64,000 nt of DNA from Rhynchopus sp. YZ270_cl-10. Lineage: Eukaryota > Euglenozoa > Diplonemea > Diplonemida > Diplonemidae. A model generated the notes under the pieces. The model saw only the letters and a program-made list of their open reading frames with translations. It did not search any database and was not told the DNA's origin. The number at the start of each line of letters is the position of its first letter. The first letter of the stretch is position 1. Of the stretch, positions 10,401 through 21,500 are shown one piece after another. The stretch is taken from contig OZ037865.1 of NCBI GenBank assembly GCA_964035575.1, positions 496,001 to 560,000 of the forward strand, given 5' to 3'. The position numbers and the translations under genes were made by a program.

Positions 10401-12825
10401 TTTGGAAGTTACGGAACTCTACACCAGTAATGACAGATTTGACTTTGATATCATAAAATTGGAAGCCGTCGTGGTGTTTGTCGACACTGCGTGCATCGAG
10501 GTTGCCGCTCACACCGTTGACGATACCGTTCCCCACCCAGCCCTCACCAAAAAGCGTCACGGAACGCGCCACATCGTGCATCTCAAACCCATCAATCTCC
10601 ACACGGTTCCCCCAATGCAGCAACCCTTTGTTCGACGCGTACACCAAACTGTTTTCGAACCGCATCCACAGCGCAGTTCCCTCCCACGATGCAAGCCCTT
10701 GCTTCTTCTCGACTCGGGTGTTTCTCGACTCTCTTCCACTCAACCACTGCAGGCGTGTCTTCGAGGAGTCTGTGTACTTAAGCTCTCCACCAATGTAGAT
10801 CGCCCCAGCTTCACCCCAATACCACCCAGAGGAGTGTGCGGTGTTGCCGCGGAACTCTTTGGTAGGGCGCGAGCGGGGTTCGAGGTCGACATCTTTGAAT
10901 TCCCCGATGGGTGCAGGGAAGCCAGGAAAGCCAAAGCCGGACCATCCACCAGAGGCGATGTTGCCGATGATAGAGTTGTGTGCGTTGGAGAAGTAGAACC
11001 CGGTAGCAGAGGCGTCGGCAGGCTGCAGACGTTGTCCGCTGAGGAGCCCACCCGGGTTGGTGTCCTGCAAGATCGTCTCGCCTTCCTGCGCACTGCCAGC
11101 AGATCCAGAGCCAATGGGCTTCACATACGCTGCCATGTTGTAGCTGAAGGTGTTGTTCTCCTCAACACCATCCTCCACGTAGTAGCAGCTGCCGGTCGCA
11201 TTGAAGGCGATGTTCTCAGTGATAAGGGCATCATGTGTTCCGTGAATGGTAAAACATCTGAAATAGGTGTCTCTCGCCACGTTGTCGGACAGATACGAAC
11301 CGCTGTTGGATCCGAGAAGATGGAAATGGAAGGGGTACTTTGCAATCGTATTCGTCTGCCCCATATAACGCGACGCCACTCCTGCAATGCGACCACGCTT
11401 CCCTGCAACAACAAGATGCCCACCAAATCCATCAAGGTCGGGCTCCCCCTCAAGCATGACCTGTCTACTGAGCAGCGCTACCTCACCCTGGTACTCCGTA
11501 CCGGCATAATGGTTGTACTCCAACTCTGCAGTGAACTGCACAAGACGGCCACCATCCGCAACCGCCTTTACAGTCATAATCTCATTCTGGTTTGTCTGCC
11601 CAATATCAGTGTCATCAGGAATCGTTGTCAACACCGACACCTCCTGCCCAGGAAACCAATTCACCGCCTCCTGCAAATACACTCTGTCATCCCCTGCACG
11701 CGCTGGGCGATCCAATCTCACCCACGTCGGGTAAAACCTGCGGCCAAAGATGTCAACCTCTCCTGCTCCTGTTGCTGCCAACCCTTTTGATCCAAATCCG
11801 TTCAAGACATCCTCTCCTTTTGTCCCCCAAAACTGAACCTTAATGGGTCCCTGCATGCGGCAGGTAGGTGCGCCAATGCGAAGCTTTCCTTGGACATAAA
11901 TTCCTTTGACACGAAGATTGATTTCTTCATCACGGAAGATCAGCTCTGAAGAGGCGGGAATGGTGATAGTATTGTAGTCACGCCCGGTGAAGGAATCCTT
12001 CCCTGCAACAACCTTGGTGTCTGCTGGGAGAACCACGGTGGTTTGGGTGGGAAACAACGAAGAAAATTCGACCAGACCGGATTCAGAGAAGGGGCAGGCA
12101 CTCTGCTGCGTCAGCTCCGCTGTGTCTGGTGTAGGTGGACGGACAAACGAAAACACCTCTCCTTTGCTTCCAACAACCATCGGGGGTTCAATCGTCTTTG
12201 CCGGTCTGCGAACACAGAAATTCTTGACTACATAGGATAAGGGGTTCGCCTGTACCTTTCCATCTAAGTACATATGCGCCCACAACTGCAGAGATTTCTC
12301 CGTAACCGCTCCGGGAGAAAAGGTCGCAGAATGCCTGGTAAATCCATCTCCCTGGAGTGTTCCTGGCATTGGGATTTCCTTTCCGTCGACGACATCCCAG
12401 GGGCGGTCGGTGGTGTAGTGGACCGGCCAGATACCCTGGGTTTTCCACAGCGTAGCGTTGTTCTTCCACAACATGAGACCAGGGTCTGTTGAAAGGCCAG
12501 GAATCGGAGCAGTTCCTTCAAGCTTCATGTCAAAGGAGACCTCGTAGTCGAGGCCTTTCTTGAGGATCGGCATCGCAATGTCGACGGTCAGGTAGAAGAA
12601 CTGAATCCCCCATGCCTTCACGGTGTAGGTCGCTTTGTCAGCATCCTTCGTGACTTCGCCGTTCTTTGTCCAGTCAGGGCCATACCCAATGCCGATAATA
12701 TCATTCGTGCAAATCTCCTCTGCAGCCACCTCAATCTTCTCCGGAACTGCTGGGCTTGGTGGGGTCGGAAACTGCGCCTCCACTCCCAACACCGCCATAC
12801 AACATAAAACTATATTTTTCATCAT
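7411..12825 (-). CDS. G8-domain type I membrane protein with PTA stalk, copy 1
   Basis: This single open frame encodes 1804 residues. It begins with a signal peptide (MMKNIVLCCMAVLGVEA), then a beta-sandwich-like region (about 35-210). A G8 domain follows (about 243-350) and then a beta-helix-like region whose YPFHFHLLG (about 497) resembles the PFHxH motif of CEMIP/TMEM2/PKHD1L1 relatives. A long stalk (about 1160-1715) is made of PTAVPTA, PTAIPTA, PPTDIPATFPPN and PPTYSPGVD repeats. The C-terminus has a short acidic-serine patch, one membrane span (FPWWVLGVVGGVAVLCG, about 1740-1763) and a 40-residue cytoplasmic tail. Family members bind or cleave surface polysaccharide such as hyaluronan; substrate here is unknown. 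The likely role is a cell-surface adhesin or glycan-active protein. The start is set by the signal peptide and is shared with the second copy. Confidence 0.9.
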   Translation of the reverse strand: MMKNIVLCCMAVLGVEAQFPTPPSPAVPEKIEVAAEEICTNDIIGIGYGPDWTKNGEVTKDADKATYTVKAWGIQFFYLTVDIAMPILKKGLDYEVSFDMKLEGTAPIPGLSTDPGLMLWKNNATLWKTQGIWPVHYTTDRPWDVVDGKEIPMPGTLQGDGFTRHSATFSPGAVTEKSLQLWAHMYLDGKVQANPLSYVVKNFCVRRPAKTIEPPMVVGSKGEVFSFVRPPTPDTAELTQQSACPFSESGLVEFSSLFPTQTTVVLPADTKVVAGKDSFTGRDYNTITIPASSELIFRDEEINLRVKGIYVQGKLRIGAPTCRMQGPIKVQFWGTKGEDVLNGFGSKGLAATGAGEVDIFGRRFYPTWVRLDRPARAGDDRVYLQEAVNWFPGQEVSVLTTIPDDTDIGQTNQNEIMTVKAVADGGRLVQFTAELEYNHYAGTEYQGEVALLSRQVMLEGEPDLDGFGGHLVVAGKRGRIAGVASRYMGQTNTIAKYPFHFHLLGSNSGSYLSDNVARDTYFRCFTIHGTHDALITENIAFNATGSCYYVEDGVEENNTFSYNMAAYVKPIGSGSAGSAQEGETILQDTNPGGLLSGQRLQPADASATGFYFSNAHNSIIGNIASGGWSGFGFPGFPAPIGEFKDVDLEPRSRPTKEFRGNTAHSSGWYWGEAGAIYIGGELKYTDSSKTRLQWLSGRESRNTRVEKKQGLASWEGTALWMRFENSLVYASNKGLLHWGNRVEIDGFEMHDVARSVTLFGEGWVGNGIVNGVSGNLDARSVDKHHDGFQFYDIKVKSVITGVEFRNFQKATCRIKVLPGQIDWAKDDSACESGTPGAMWNVIWSGLYHSDVFKPQQISAVGGITYTNVDTDLLVALKIVESGASRFFNFIDFDGSGTLEKRPTIVGSNLNWWEVCSDCRFQEKWQTWLCPKKPDGIEEREVAHIKVITPDISPSNGGIGKSGVCTEGGPGTWDWSNCDIGYIALWKRDATVRKSPITQNAGITGITGTGWYMWLDGGAPKKFELQPEQVPNDAILRFATSYPAGTTFTVTTEHQWDSSYATTMTLASSYDEMIANPITMYFFDTATNTFHLRAKLPTALLTGRFERGGAWVYDTFTQYKVIIVASCSADWKGFCSQKPTELIPEYNAPCPNVDSTAPDTLVPTAVPTAVPTAVPTAVPTAVPTAVPTAVPTAVPTAVPTAVPTAVPTAVPTAVPTAVPTAVPTAVPTAVPTAVPTAVPTAVPTAVPTAVPTAIPTAMPTAIPTAVPTAMPTAMPTAIPTAMPTAVPTSVPTDAPPTDIPATFPPNAPVTVAPPTAIPTAVPTVVPTAIPTAMPTAVPTAVPTAVPTAVPTAMPTAMPTAIPTAMPTAVPTAVPTAMPSAIPTAVPTNAPPTDIPATFPPNAPVTVAPPTAIPTAVPTVVPTAIPTAMPTAMPTAIPTAVPTNAPPTDIPDTFPPNVEPTVAPDTAIPTAMPTAVPTAVPTAVPTAVPTAMPTAMPTAIPTAMPSAMPTAIPTAIPTAVPTNAPPTDIPDTFPPNVEPTVAPDTAIPTAAPTAIPTAVPTAMPTVTPTQAPPTEVPDTFPPNVAPTDAPDTANPTSVPTAMPTAVPPTYQPGVEATTAPETNTPPTYQPGVDPTTAPATNTPPTYSPGVDPTGAPDTMAPPTYAPGVDPTGVPDTDAPPTYSPGTKATVAPTYAPGASKSVAPDTEAPGTFPPNVDPTEVPAGVGGAGKNEDSSSDDGSSFPWWVLGVVGGVAVLCGVAAVAVFKSKNPSNLLSIEELFQEVHNADLGVHEEAMDQRGQQQFTSL
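9077..9346. repeat. 12-bp coding minisatellite in the stalk of G8 gene 1
   Basis: About 22 nearly perfect copies of GGCACCGCCGTT (PTAV-type on the - strand) are present. The second G8 gene lacks this array at the matching place, so it expanded after duplication or was lost there. It also generates spurious repetitive ORFs on the + strand. Confidence 0.95.
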
Positions 12826-12884
12826 TTTTTCATCTAGAATTTTGGTGGGTTGTTTTAAGGGAAGGAAAGAGGAGAGAGAGAAAC

Positions 12885-13060
12885 TGTACCTCTATCTCTA
12901 GCTTCTGGTCGAAGATGCGCAGGCATCCATCGCTGAGCGCGACCCACATGAGGGAGCCGTACGCGAGAGTGGTGACGAACGTAGATGGAAAACGAAAGAC
13001 CCGCCAGACAGATACACACACCCACATCACAGCAGCTGCTATGTAAAGCCTCTTCTTCGG
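12885..13060 (-). CDS. Beta-propeller-like exon fragment
   Basis: Between the duplication copies a - strand frame reads FPSTFVTTLAYGSLMWVALS then DGCLRIFDQKLEIE and stops at a good donor (GAG followed by GTACAG). The pattern W-V-A-L-S-D-G-x-L-R-I-F-D is typical of a WD40/propeller blade, as in scaffold proteins such as JIP3-like factors. No neighbouring blades were found, so this is either one exon of a gene with exons I could not see or a stray fragment. Confidence 0.35.
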
Positions 13061-13359
13061 AAGCGTCCCCTTGTAGCCACGTGCAAGAAGAGCGCACGTC
13101 GGTGTGTGCACACAAAAATGAGAAGAGTACCAAAACAAACACAAGGTGCGACGCGAGACATCAAAGGTGACCTCACTCGGCATTGTTCCGCATGTTGCGC
13201 CCTGCAGTACATGGTCTGCTGCGTGCAGAACAAAACAACTACCACGGGACAAACAGAAAATTTCAACGACTCCCACCACACAGAAGACAGCCACACTCTC
13301 TGCCAGAGACGGTGTCATGCCCCATGCCCCTACATCAGGAATACTGAACACAACGGTAT

Positions 13360-13690
13360 GACATCCACAGAAGTGGAGGCCCACCAGTGCTACTGGTGTT
13401 TGCGAAAGTGCAAGAACGCGTACAACCTTGGCAAGCACCCGTGTGCGAGAGCACGCGACGGATGGTGTGCGGCTCTGGAGGCAACACAGGGGCACCGAGC
13501 AATGTCCTGTCTGCAACAAGCACATCTCCATACGCGGGTTTGAGAAGCACCTGCTGATGCATCCAGATCCGGTGGAAGCCTACGCGACCCAATCACCCAA
13601 CAGAATAGAGAGAAGAAAGAGGAGCTGGCAGGGCTCCTCGACACCGACGGGGTGCTGAAGGCAAACAACCGCTTCATGGTGGCAGAGCAG
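13360..13690 (+). pseudogene. Broken zinc-finger gene fragment
   Basis: Two zinc-finger-like motifs lie close together: HQCYWCLRKCKNAYNLGKHP followed by C (C-x2-C...H-x-C), and QCPVCNKHISIRGFEKHLLM followed by H (C-x2-C-x12-H-x4-H). They are followed by a charged coding-like stretch, KKEELAGLLDTDGVLKANNR. The pieces fall in different frames, so the sequence is broken (about two breaks) or contains unrecognised splicing. It is present only once, between the two duplication copies. Confidence 0.45.
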
Positions 13691-13830
13691 AGGAAGGGGG
13701 GGGAGTCGGCATGGAGAAAATAGGTAGCTTTTTTTCTTTTACATTCTCTTTTTTTTTTATCTGTAAAAATGTATCCACCGCGCAAAAAAAAGAAAAAGAA
13801 GATAAAACCGGAAAGAAGTGGTGGGTGGAA

Positions 13831-13880
13831 AAATTGTTGGAATAGTGTAGTTGCCACCTGTGCAAACTACACTGTCAATT
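13831..13880 (+). repeat. Delta hairpin (GTGTAGTTGC / GCAAACTACAC)
   Basis: The sequence TTGTTGGAATAGTGTAG opens a hairpin whose arms GTGTAGTTGC and GCAAACTACAC pair with a six-base loop. It is the best-paired member of the AGTGTA...CTCCACTA family. Confidence 0.6.
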
Positions 13881-14220
13881 TTTACGGGTTGCGATCGCAA
13901 ACGAACGTACTCTGATCGTAGTACGATAAAACAATAGGGTACGATCGCTGATAGTAGTTCCTTGAGTTTTTCCTTAGATTTTTTTTTTTTTTTTTTTGGT
14001 TTTGCTTCGCAATAAACTACGAGATAAGGCGGGTTTCTGTGGATGTAAAAAAAAAGGGGGCAAAAGGGGCAAAAAAAAAGAGGGTACCCCCCTATATTTT
14101 TGGGTGGAAAAAAACAAGAACAGCAAAAGAGAGGAAAGACTAAAAGTGTGCTGGCACGCATGGTCCTTCTCCTTCCCCGACAATGTTACTGCAAAAACAA
14201 TCTTAGGGAATAAAAAAGTG

Positions 14221-14259
14221 AAGTTGATAGTGCAAAACGCCTCTGGGACGCAAGGCACT
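14221..14259 (+). repeat. Alpha hairpin, short form
   Basis: AGTGC and GCACT flank ACGCCTC and GACGCA. The outer arms pair. A shorter copy lies at 3549-3581 in the first duplication copy. Confidence 0.55.
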
Positions 14260-15414
14260 GATGGCTAAAAATTATGAAGATGAGGTGTTTAAAGGGTGTT
14301 GCTCTGACCTCATCAGTTGAAATTTTTACAAAATATTTGAAAATAGAATCAACTTTAGGAATTAGGAACAAAGCGAAGAAAGAAGAAGAAAAAAAAAAAC
14401 AACTTTTTTCGTTTATCGCTCTGCAATTTTGTCGTGTTTTTCGCTATAAAAGTAGTCTGTGAGCGGTAATGAAACAAACACTAAAATGAAAAACAATTTG
14501 CAGGCATCTTCCGTCAATTCCAGTTCCTTTCTCTCCAATGTTTGGTATGTAAAAACAAGGGATACTCTTATGCCCCACACTGCAGAACACTCCCCAATAC
14601 AGGATTAATAAGAACCAAAAAAAACCCCCCCTCCACCAATCTATATACAGCAGGTTTCTTCTTATCTTCCTGCTTCATTTTTTTTCTTCGTTTGTTGCAA
14701 AATATTGTGGTTTTGGTCTTGCTCACTAACTGAAAAGAGAGCGTAAATGGCTGAGGGAGGGGGCCAGGAATAAAACAATACTGCCCACGGTCCAATAATC
14801 CTCACAAAAAAAAATAACAATTTCATTTGTGGTTTTCCTTTTCACAAAAAGAGGATGACAAAAAGACGAGACGGGAGCCTTTCTGTGCTTTTTGGTCATC
14901 AAAAAAAACAAAATATTGAACCGCCAACTCATCAGCATCGTCAGAAGGCGTGGATGGGGGTAGGTGTGGGACAGCACGGCTTTTAAAAAGAAAAAACAAC
15001 GATATGATATAAGATGGCACGGGGGGGAAAAAGTGAAGTTGATGCGAACGTCTTTGAGACGCAGGCACTGTCACTCCACGAGAAGAAGAAAAAAAACTGG
15101 GGGGGGGGGGGGAAATCTTGAAGATGAATCTTGCCTTCATAGACGTGTACACCTTTAGAGATGAGAAGAAGAAAACTTCGAGAGATATGCCATTGCTGCA
15201 TGTCATCAGCAAAGAGAGGGAAAAAGGTTAGGCAAGAATTTTCCTAAGCCCCTCTGGGATTAGCCACCTTTTACCAGAATCAACAAAGATAAAGAAAAGG
15301 CCGCCCGAAAGGAAAAAAAAAAAAAAACACACACAAAAAAAAAAAAAATGCAACAAAAAGAACCACCCCCCAACCTCCAAAAAAAAAAAAACTGGGCTTT
15401 TTGTCTCCGAACGA

Positions 15415-15888
15415 TCATTTCTCCAAGATTTTCAGAGACAGTTCATTTGGAGCATTCTCGCTTTTGGAGGTCTTCCCCCTTCCCTTTTCCGAAACCCTAC
15501 AAAAAAAAAGGGGGGGGGTTTTTTGATAGATGAATGTGTCACGTGTGTGTGTGACACACGTCTCATACGCAAAAGGGAAGATAACGGGATTATAGCCCAG
15601 TCCCATGATTCCATGGGGGTGCATCTCGGACTGAAGACCATCAACGCGCTCACGTTGTGGGGTGCAGCAATACACCATGTGTATTAACAGCGAGCCACAG
15701 TATTCGCATTTAGCAGGCTTCTTCCTTTGCTGCCCACATGGAGGGAGCGGGCGAGGGGGGGAGGCAAAAAATTTGAAACGCAGTTTTTGCGGGGAGAAGG
15801 GAGAAGGGAGAAGGGGGAGGGGGAGGGAGAGGGGAGACGGTGAAGAGTGAGTCACTAAACGAAAACAAAATGGAAAATGTTAAAATGA

Positions 15889-15919
<31 letters not shown>

Positions 15920-16102
15920 ATAATTGCTATCAGAAGAAAAAAAATGGGGTGTCCTGCGGATATGATAACCATTTGCTCGCTGGCTGTAGAGGCGGTGTTC
16001 CAGCTCGTGGTCGTCCACAGGCTCCCACTCATCGTCGTCGTCGGAGCAGTGCGGGAGGAACACAGAATACACAGACGAAAACTCGCCGTCGATCACACGA
16101 TA
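15415..16102 (-). CDS. Unidentified small multi-exon gene, duplication copy 2
   Basis: The acidic exon (from 16102) reads YRVIDGEFSSVYSVFLPHCS then DDDDEWEPVDDHELEH; homology with copy 1 ends near 15990. A further exon (15729-15560), absent from copy 1, reads KKPAKCEYCGSLLIHMVYCC and continues to GLGYNPVIFPFAYE. It carries a C-x2-C...C-C arrangement suggestive of a zinc site. The final exon (15460-15415) reads ENAPNELSLKILEK then stop; 170 + 46 bases are in phase. The splice donor is GTGTGT here against GTGAGT in copy 1. The first exon seen in copy 1 has no counterpart here. The locus may be decaying, each copy having lost a different part. Confidence 0.45.
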
Positions 16103-16109
16103 CTCATCA

Positions 16110-18214
16110 GTACCACCCAGCAAATCGCCAGGATGTTACGGTGGTTTCGAAAATCGGGCACGGGGTTTTCCACAGCACACCCCGGTTTTTTTCTTCTTAG
16201 CAATTAGTTGTTTTCCACGCACCTTCCTTCAACCTCTGTAGTATCAGTTGTGTATTTTTGTTTGGCTGAAATTACACATTTTCGTTCACCCTACAGGGGT
16301 GAAGGAAGGTTGTGGGAAAAGAAAGAAAGTTGAATAGACGAACGTATCGCGTGGACACACAACATCTGAAAGAAGGTAAGCACTGAGAACAGAGAGGGAA
16401 CTATTTTGTATTTATTTTGTTTGTTTGCTGTATCGAACAAACCACCTCGGAACCCGCCGAGGTAAATTTGCGGTGTACGTGAAAAAATTGCATTTCTTTT
16501 TTGGGCCCGAAAATACCATTTGGTATTTCCCGCCGAAAAATGAGCTTTTTTTTTGCTGGGGTGTGCCCACCCCGGTAAAATTGTGGAAAAAATCCGGCGA
16601 AAGATATTTCTGACTCCGTAAACCTGTTGATGGTTGTGAGTTCAGAACATTTTTTTACAAAAAAAAAAAAAACAAACGTGCACATGTGCACGGTGGCCCC
16701 ACGCGGGGTGCCGTGCAGTGTACACCTGAGGATGAGCTCCACTATAGCCAAAAGTTTTTTTAAAAGTTGTGGCGTATGAGGATATTTTCATTTTGTTGCG
16801 TAACATTCCCTTTTGTTTTTAGCCTTTCTGGAGCTGTGGTGTGTTCCAGGGGGTTTAAAAAAAAAGGGTATTTTAGATCGGAGGTTTCTCTTTTTCATTG
16901 TTGAATTGACACGCAACTCCACGAATCCTCGAAAAGAGGTGAAGGTGCATAACGTCTCACTAGTACACCTGCAGGATGCAGGCGCTGAAACCGAATCCTT
17001 CAAGAAAGAGCAAACTTGAAGAACGTACCTCGTGCGCACATTTTCCTAACACTAACTTTATGTTTTCCATTTTGAAGCAAAAACAAATCGTAGTTCTTTT
17101 GGAAAGAATGGGGGTTGGGCAGGGCCCAGTTTTCATGGAAATAAAAAAAAAAAAAAAAACGATAAAGGGTAGTGAAGTGCGCACTGTGTCTGGCTGGGGG
17201 GGGAAAAAACGAAAGAACGAACATAGGGACAGAGATTGTTGTTTGCTGAAAGGTCAGCGCGGAAGGGGGGAAAAGGGAGCAGATTTTTTTTTCCGTTGTT
17301 TTTGACTCTTTTGGTCAATCGACATTGTATCGACGTCACACTACACTGTGTCAAACGAAAAAAAAAAAAAAAAATCCCCTCAAGGGGAAATGACTCTGTA
17401 CACAGTACCACCCTTAAGCTGATTGCGGGGTGCTTACAGAACGACACACACCTTGATCAGGTTAGGGGGAGAGTGTTGGAGATGAGCTTCCTTTGTTTTG
17501 GTTTGCTTTCATTTTTTCTTTGAAAGCTTAGTATTAGTGTACACACCCCAAAGATGAATTCCACTAACTTTTTTTTTTTTTTTTTTTTTTTTTTTCAATA
17601 CCTCTGTTGGTTGAGGTATACAATGACTTAGATTTTTTTTTTTTCTGTCGTAAACACAATAGTGGGGGAGATGGGTTATCACTTTCGTTCGAGATGATTT
17701 TTAAAAAAAAAATTCCAAAAACCGTTTCTTTTGAGTCGCATCTTAAAGCGTTGTTCTCTATCACAAAAAAAAATAGTTTTTTTTTGCGGAAATAGCCTCA
17801 CATTGAAGAATAAATATTTAAATGAATGTACCTCTCGTGCACATCAATATCAATATTTTTTTTTCCTTTGGTGCGTGACCAGAAACATCGGGGATGGACC
17901 CCGTAACCTGTTTTTTCCTGAATACTATTTCGCAGCTAACATATGGTTAGCCATGACATTTGAAATGAACAAATACTTTTTCTTTTGTAGATAGGAACAT
18001 CCTCTCTTCAGCTGACTTTTTGAAAAGTTGAAGAAAAAAAAGGGGGGAAAAAAAGTGAAGTTGAGGGAGAGAAAAAAAAAATGCAAACACTTGAAAGTGC
18101 TGACGAAACCACGCAAGGCACACGAAGCAAGCAAGAGAGTTTTGTTTTGTTTTTTTTGTTTATTTCATTCAAAGAAAGTTGATAGATGAATCGACTCTCG
18201 TGCACACAGATCGA
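16110..18214. other. Hairpin-rich spacer, copy 2
   Basis: It is the counterpart of 4430-7060. Recognisable items are the GAGGATGAGCTCC hairpin (16712-16748), the CTCACTAGTACACCTGCAGG element (16947-16985), a delta-type element (17526-17570), and the ATGTACCTCTCGTGCACAT hairpin (17820-17846). Long A/T runs are frequent. I see no reliable coding frame. Confidence 0.6.
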
Positions 18215-18539
18215 GAGAAAAAAAAGAGAGAGATATCCCCTAGTCCCTGCCCCACTCTGAACCCTTCTTTTTCAAGAAACGCTGGCTGTGCCCTAGGGTG
18301 CAAGAAGTTTCTCAGCACGGCGTCATCGGGAGGGGTTGGTCCTTTCCCCCCCCTCTCCCCTCCCACCTTTCTTCCAATTAAGGGAGAAAAATAAAACGCA
18401 AAAAGATTGCCCTGATAATGAGGGCATCATCTCGTTTCACTTTTTTGAAAAACTTTTGAGGGGCAAGTGAAGAGGGGGGGGGGGGGGGGGTGTTTTTTGG
18501 TGCAGACAGCACCTCAAGACAATTTTTTTTTTTTTTTGT

Positions 18540-21500
18540 TTACAAGGATGTGAACTGCTGCTGTCCCCGTTGGTCCATCGCTTCTTCGTGGACACCGAGG
18601 TCCGCGTTGTCTTCCTCCTGGAGCAGGTCTTCAATGGAGAGGCGGTTGCTGGGGTTCTTTGACTTAAACACTGCAACGGCAGCCACACCACAGAGCACGG
18701 CCACACCACCCACTACACCAAGCACCCACCACGGGAAGGAGGAGCCGTCGTCGCTGCTGCTGTCCTCGTTCTCCCCCGCACCGCCAACCCCCGCAGGGAC
18801 CTCCGTTGGGTCCACATTCGGAGGGAACGTCCCTGGGGCCTCAGTATCAGGTGCAACAGACTTGCTTGCGCCAGGTGCGTAGGTCGGTGCCACCGTCGCC
18901 TTCGTCCCCGGGGAGTACGTAGGGGGTGCATCTGTGTCGGGTGCACCGGTGGGGTCCACTCCAGGTGCGTACGTCGGTGGTGCCATCGTATCAGGTGCAC
19001 CAGTAGGGTCGACACCAGGGCTGTAGGTGGGTGGGGTGTTTGTCGCAGGTGCGGTGGTTGGGTCTACACCTGGCTGGTATGTCGGTGGTGTGTTGGTCTC
19101 GGGTGCAGTAGTTGCTTCGACACCAGGGCTGTAGGTGGGTGGTGTGTTTGTTTCTGGTGCGGTGGTTGCTTCAACACCAGGGCTGTAAGTAGGTGGTGTG
19201 TTGGTCTCAGGTGCGGTGGTTGGGTCTACACCTGGCTGGTATGTCGGTGGTGTGTTGGTCTCAGGTGCAGTAGTTGCTTCAACACCAGGGCTGTAGGTGG
19301 GTGGCGTGTTGGTCTCAGGTGCAGTAGTTGCTTCGACACCTGGCTGGTATGTGGGCGGCACTGCAGTTGGCATTGCCGTGGGCACTGAAGTGGGGTTTGC
19401 TGTGTCCGGTGCGTCGGTCGGTGCTACGTTAGGTGGGAATGTGTCGGGAACCTCTGTTGGCGGTGCCTGTGTTGGGGTGACCGTGGGCATTGCTGTTGGG
19501 ACTGCAGTCGGGATTGCAGTCGGGACTGCTGTCGGAATTGCTGTGTCAGGTGCAACCGTGGGCACGACATTCGGTGGGAATGTGTCTGGGATGTCGGTTG
19601 GTGGTGCGTTTGTTGGCACTGCGGTGGGGATTGCAGTGGGCATCGCTGTCGGCATGGCTGTGGGCACTGCCGTCGGTACTGCGGTGGGCACAGCGGTAGG
19701 CACTGCTGTTGGCATGGCGGTCGGGATTGCTGTGTCAGGTGCAACCGTTGGCTCGACATTCGGTGGGAACGTGTCTGGGATGTCGGTTGGTGGTGCATTG
19801 GTTGGCACTGCGGTGGGGATTGCAGTGGGCATCGCTGTCGGGATCGCAGTCGGCATTGCAGTAGGCATCGCAGTGGGGATTGCTGTGGGCACTGCTGTTG
19901 GCATGGCGGTCGGGATTGCTGTGGGTACAACAGTTGGGACTGCCGTTGGGACTGCTGTTGGTGGTGCCACGGTGACAGGCGCGTTCGGGGGGAACGTTGC
20001 GGGGATGTCTGTTGGCGGTGCGTCTGTTGGAACCGACGTTGGCACTGCGGTTGGCATGGCTGTTGGGATTGCAGTGGGCATCGCAGTGGGCATTGCTGTT
20101 GGAACTGCGGTCGGGATTGCGGTCGGCATGGCAGTGGGGATTGCCGTAGGCACGGATGTGGGCACTGCGGTGGGCACCAATGTTGGCACCGCCGTTGGCA
20201 CCAGTGTGTCGGGCGCAGTCGAATCCACGTTCGGGCACGGCACGTTGTACTCCGGAATCAGCTCGGTCGGCTTCTGGCTGCAGAACCCCTTCGAGTCTGC
20301 CGAGCAGCTTGCCTCGATGATGAGCTTGTACTGCGTGAAGGTGTCGTACACCCAGGCACCGCCACGCTCGAACCTTCCGGTGAGCAGCGCTGTGGGAAGC
20401 TTTGCACGGAGGTGGAAGGTGTTTGTTGCGGTGTCGAAGAAGTACATTGTGATGGGGTTCGCGATCATCTCGTCGTAGGACGAGGCGAGCGTCATCGTTG
20501 TTGCGTAGCTGGAGTCCCACTGGTGCTCGGTGGTCACTGTGAACGTTGTGCCTGCCGGGTAGCTTGTTGCGAAGCGGAGGATCGCGTCGTTCGGCACCTG
20601 CTCGGGCTGAAGCTCAAACTTCTTCGGCGCACCTCCATCCAGCCACATGTACCACCCAGTTCCAGTGATCCCTGTGATCCCTGCGTTCTGTGTGATCGGC
20701 GACTTCCGGACCGTAGCGTCACGCTTCCACAACGCAATGTAACCAATGTCGCAGTTGCTCCAATCCCATGTACCCGGTCCACCTTCGGTGCAGACACCGC
20801 TCTTCCCGATGCCGCCGTTGGAGGGTGAGATGTCTGGTGTGATGACCTTGATGTGCGCAACCTCCCTCTCCTCAATGCCGTCCGGCTTCTTCGGGCACAG
20901 CCACGTCTGCCACTTCTCCTGGAAGCGGCAGTCACTGCAGACCTCCCACCAGTTCAGGTTCGACCCCACGATGGTGGGCCTCTTCTCCAATGTCCCTGAC
21001 CCATCAAAATCAATGAAGTTGAAGAACCGCGATGCCCCTGACTCCACAATCTTGAGCGCCACAAGCAAATCTGTGTCGACATTTGTGTAGGTAATGCCTC
21101 CTACCGCACTGATCTGCTGCGGCTTGAAGACGTCAGAGTGGTAGAGCCCTGACCAGATGATGTTCCACATTGCACCGGGTGTTCCCGATTCGCAAGCACT
21201 GTCGTCCTTTGCCCAATCGGTTTGCCCTGGGAGAACGGTAAGACGGCAGGTAGCCTTTTGGAAGTTACGGAACTCTACACCAGTAATGACAGATTTGACG
21301 CTGATATCATAAAATTGGAAGCCGTCGTGGTGTTTGTCGACACTGCGTGCATCGAGGTTGCCGCTCACACCGTTGACGATACCGTTCCCCATCCAGGCCT
21401 CACCAAAGAGCGTCACGGAACGCGCCACATCGTGCATCTCAAACCCATCAATCTCCACACGGTTCCCCCAATGCAGCAACCCTTTGTTCGACGCGTACAC

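Larger units (their letters stand above)
3035..12870. repeat. Tandem segmental duplication, copy 1
   Basis: This block matches 13690-23715 along its length: spacer landmarks (GGTAGCTTTTTTT, the AAGGCACTGATGG hairpin, the exon fragments near 4.1-4.4 kb) and the G8-domain gene all recur in the same order and orientation. The G8 coding parts are nearly identical, while spacers differ mainly by indels and a few blocks of several hundred bases. An 80-bp match further left (2125-2205 with 13231-13305) suggests the original duplication was longer. Confidence 0.9.

Noticed and set aside
10366-11790. 474-codon + strand ORF, with a copy at 21222-22646
   Set aside because: It is entirely antisense to the G8 ectodomain, whose signal peptide, domains and span define the real frame.
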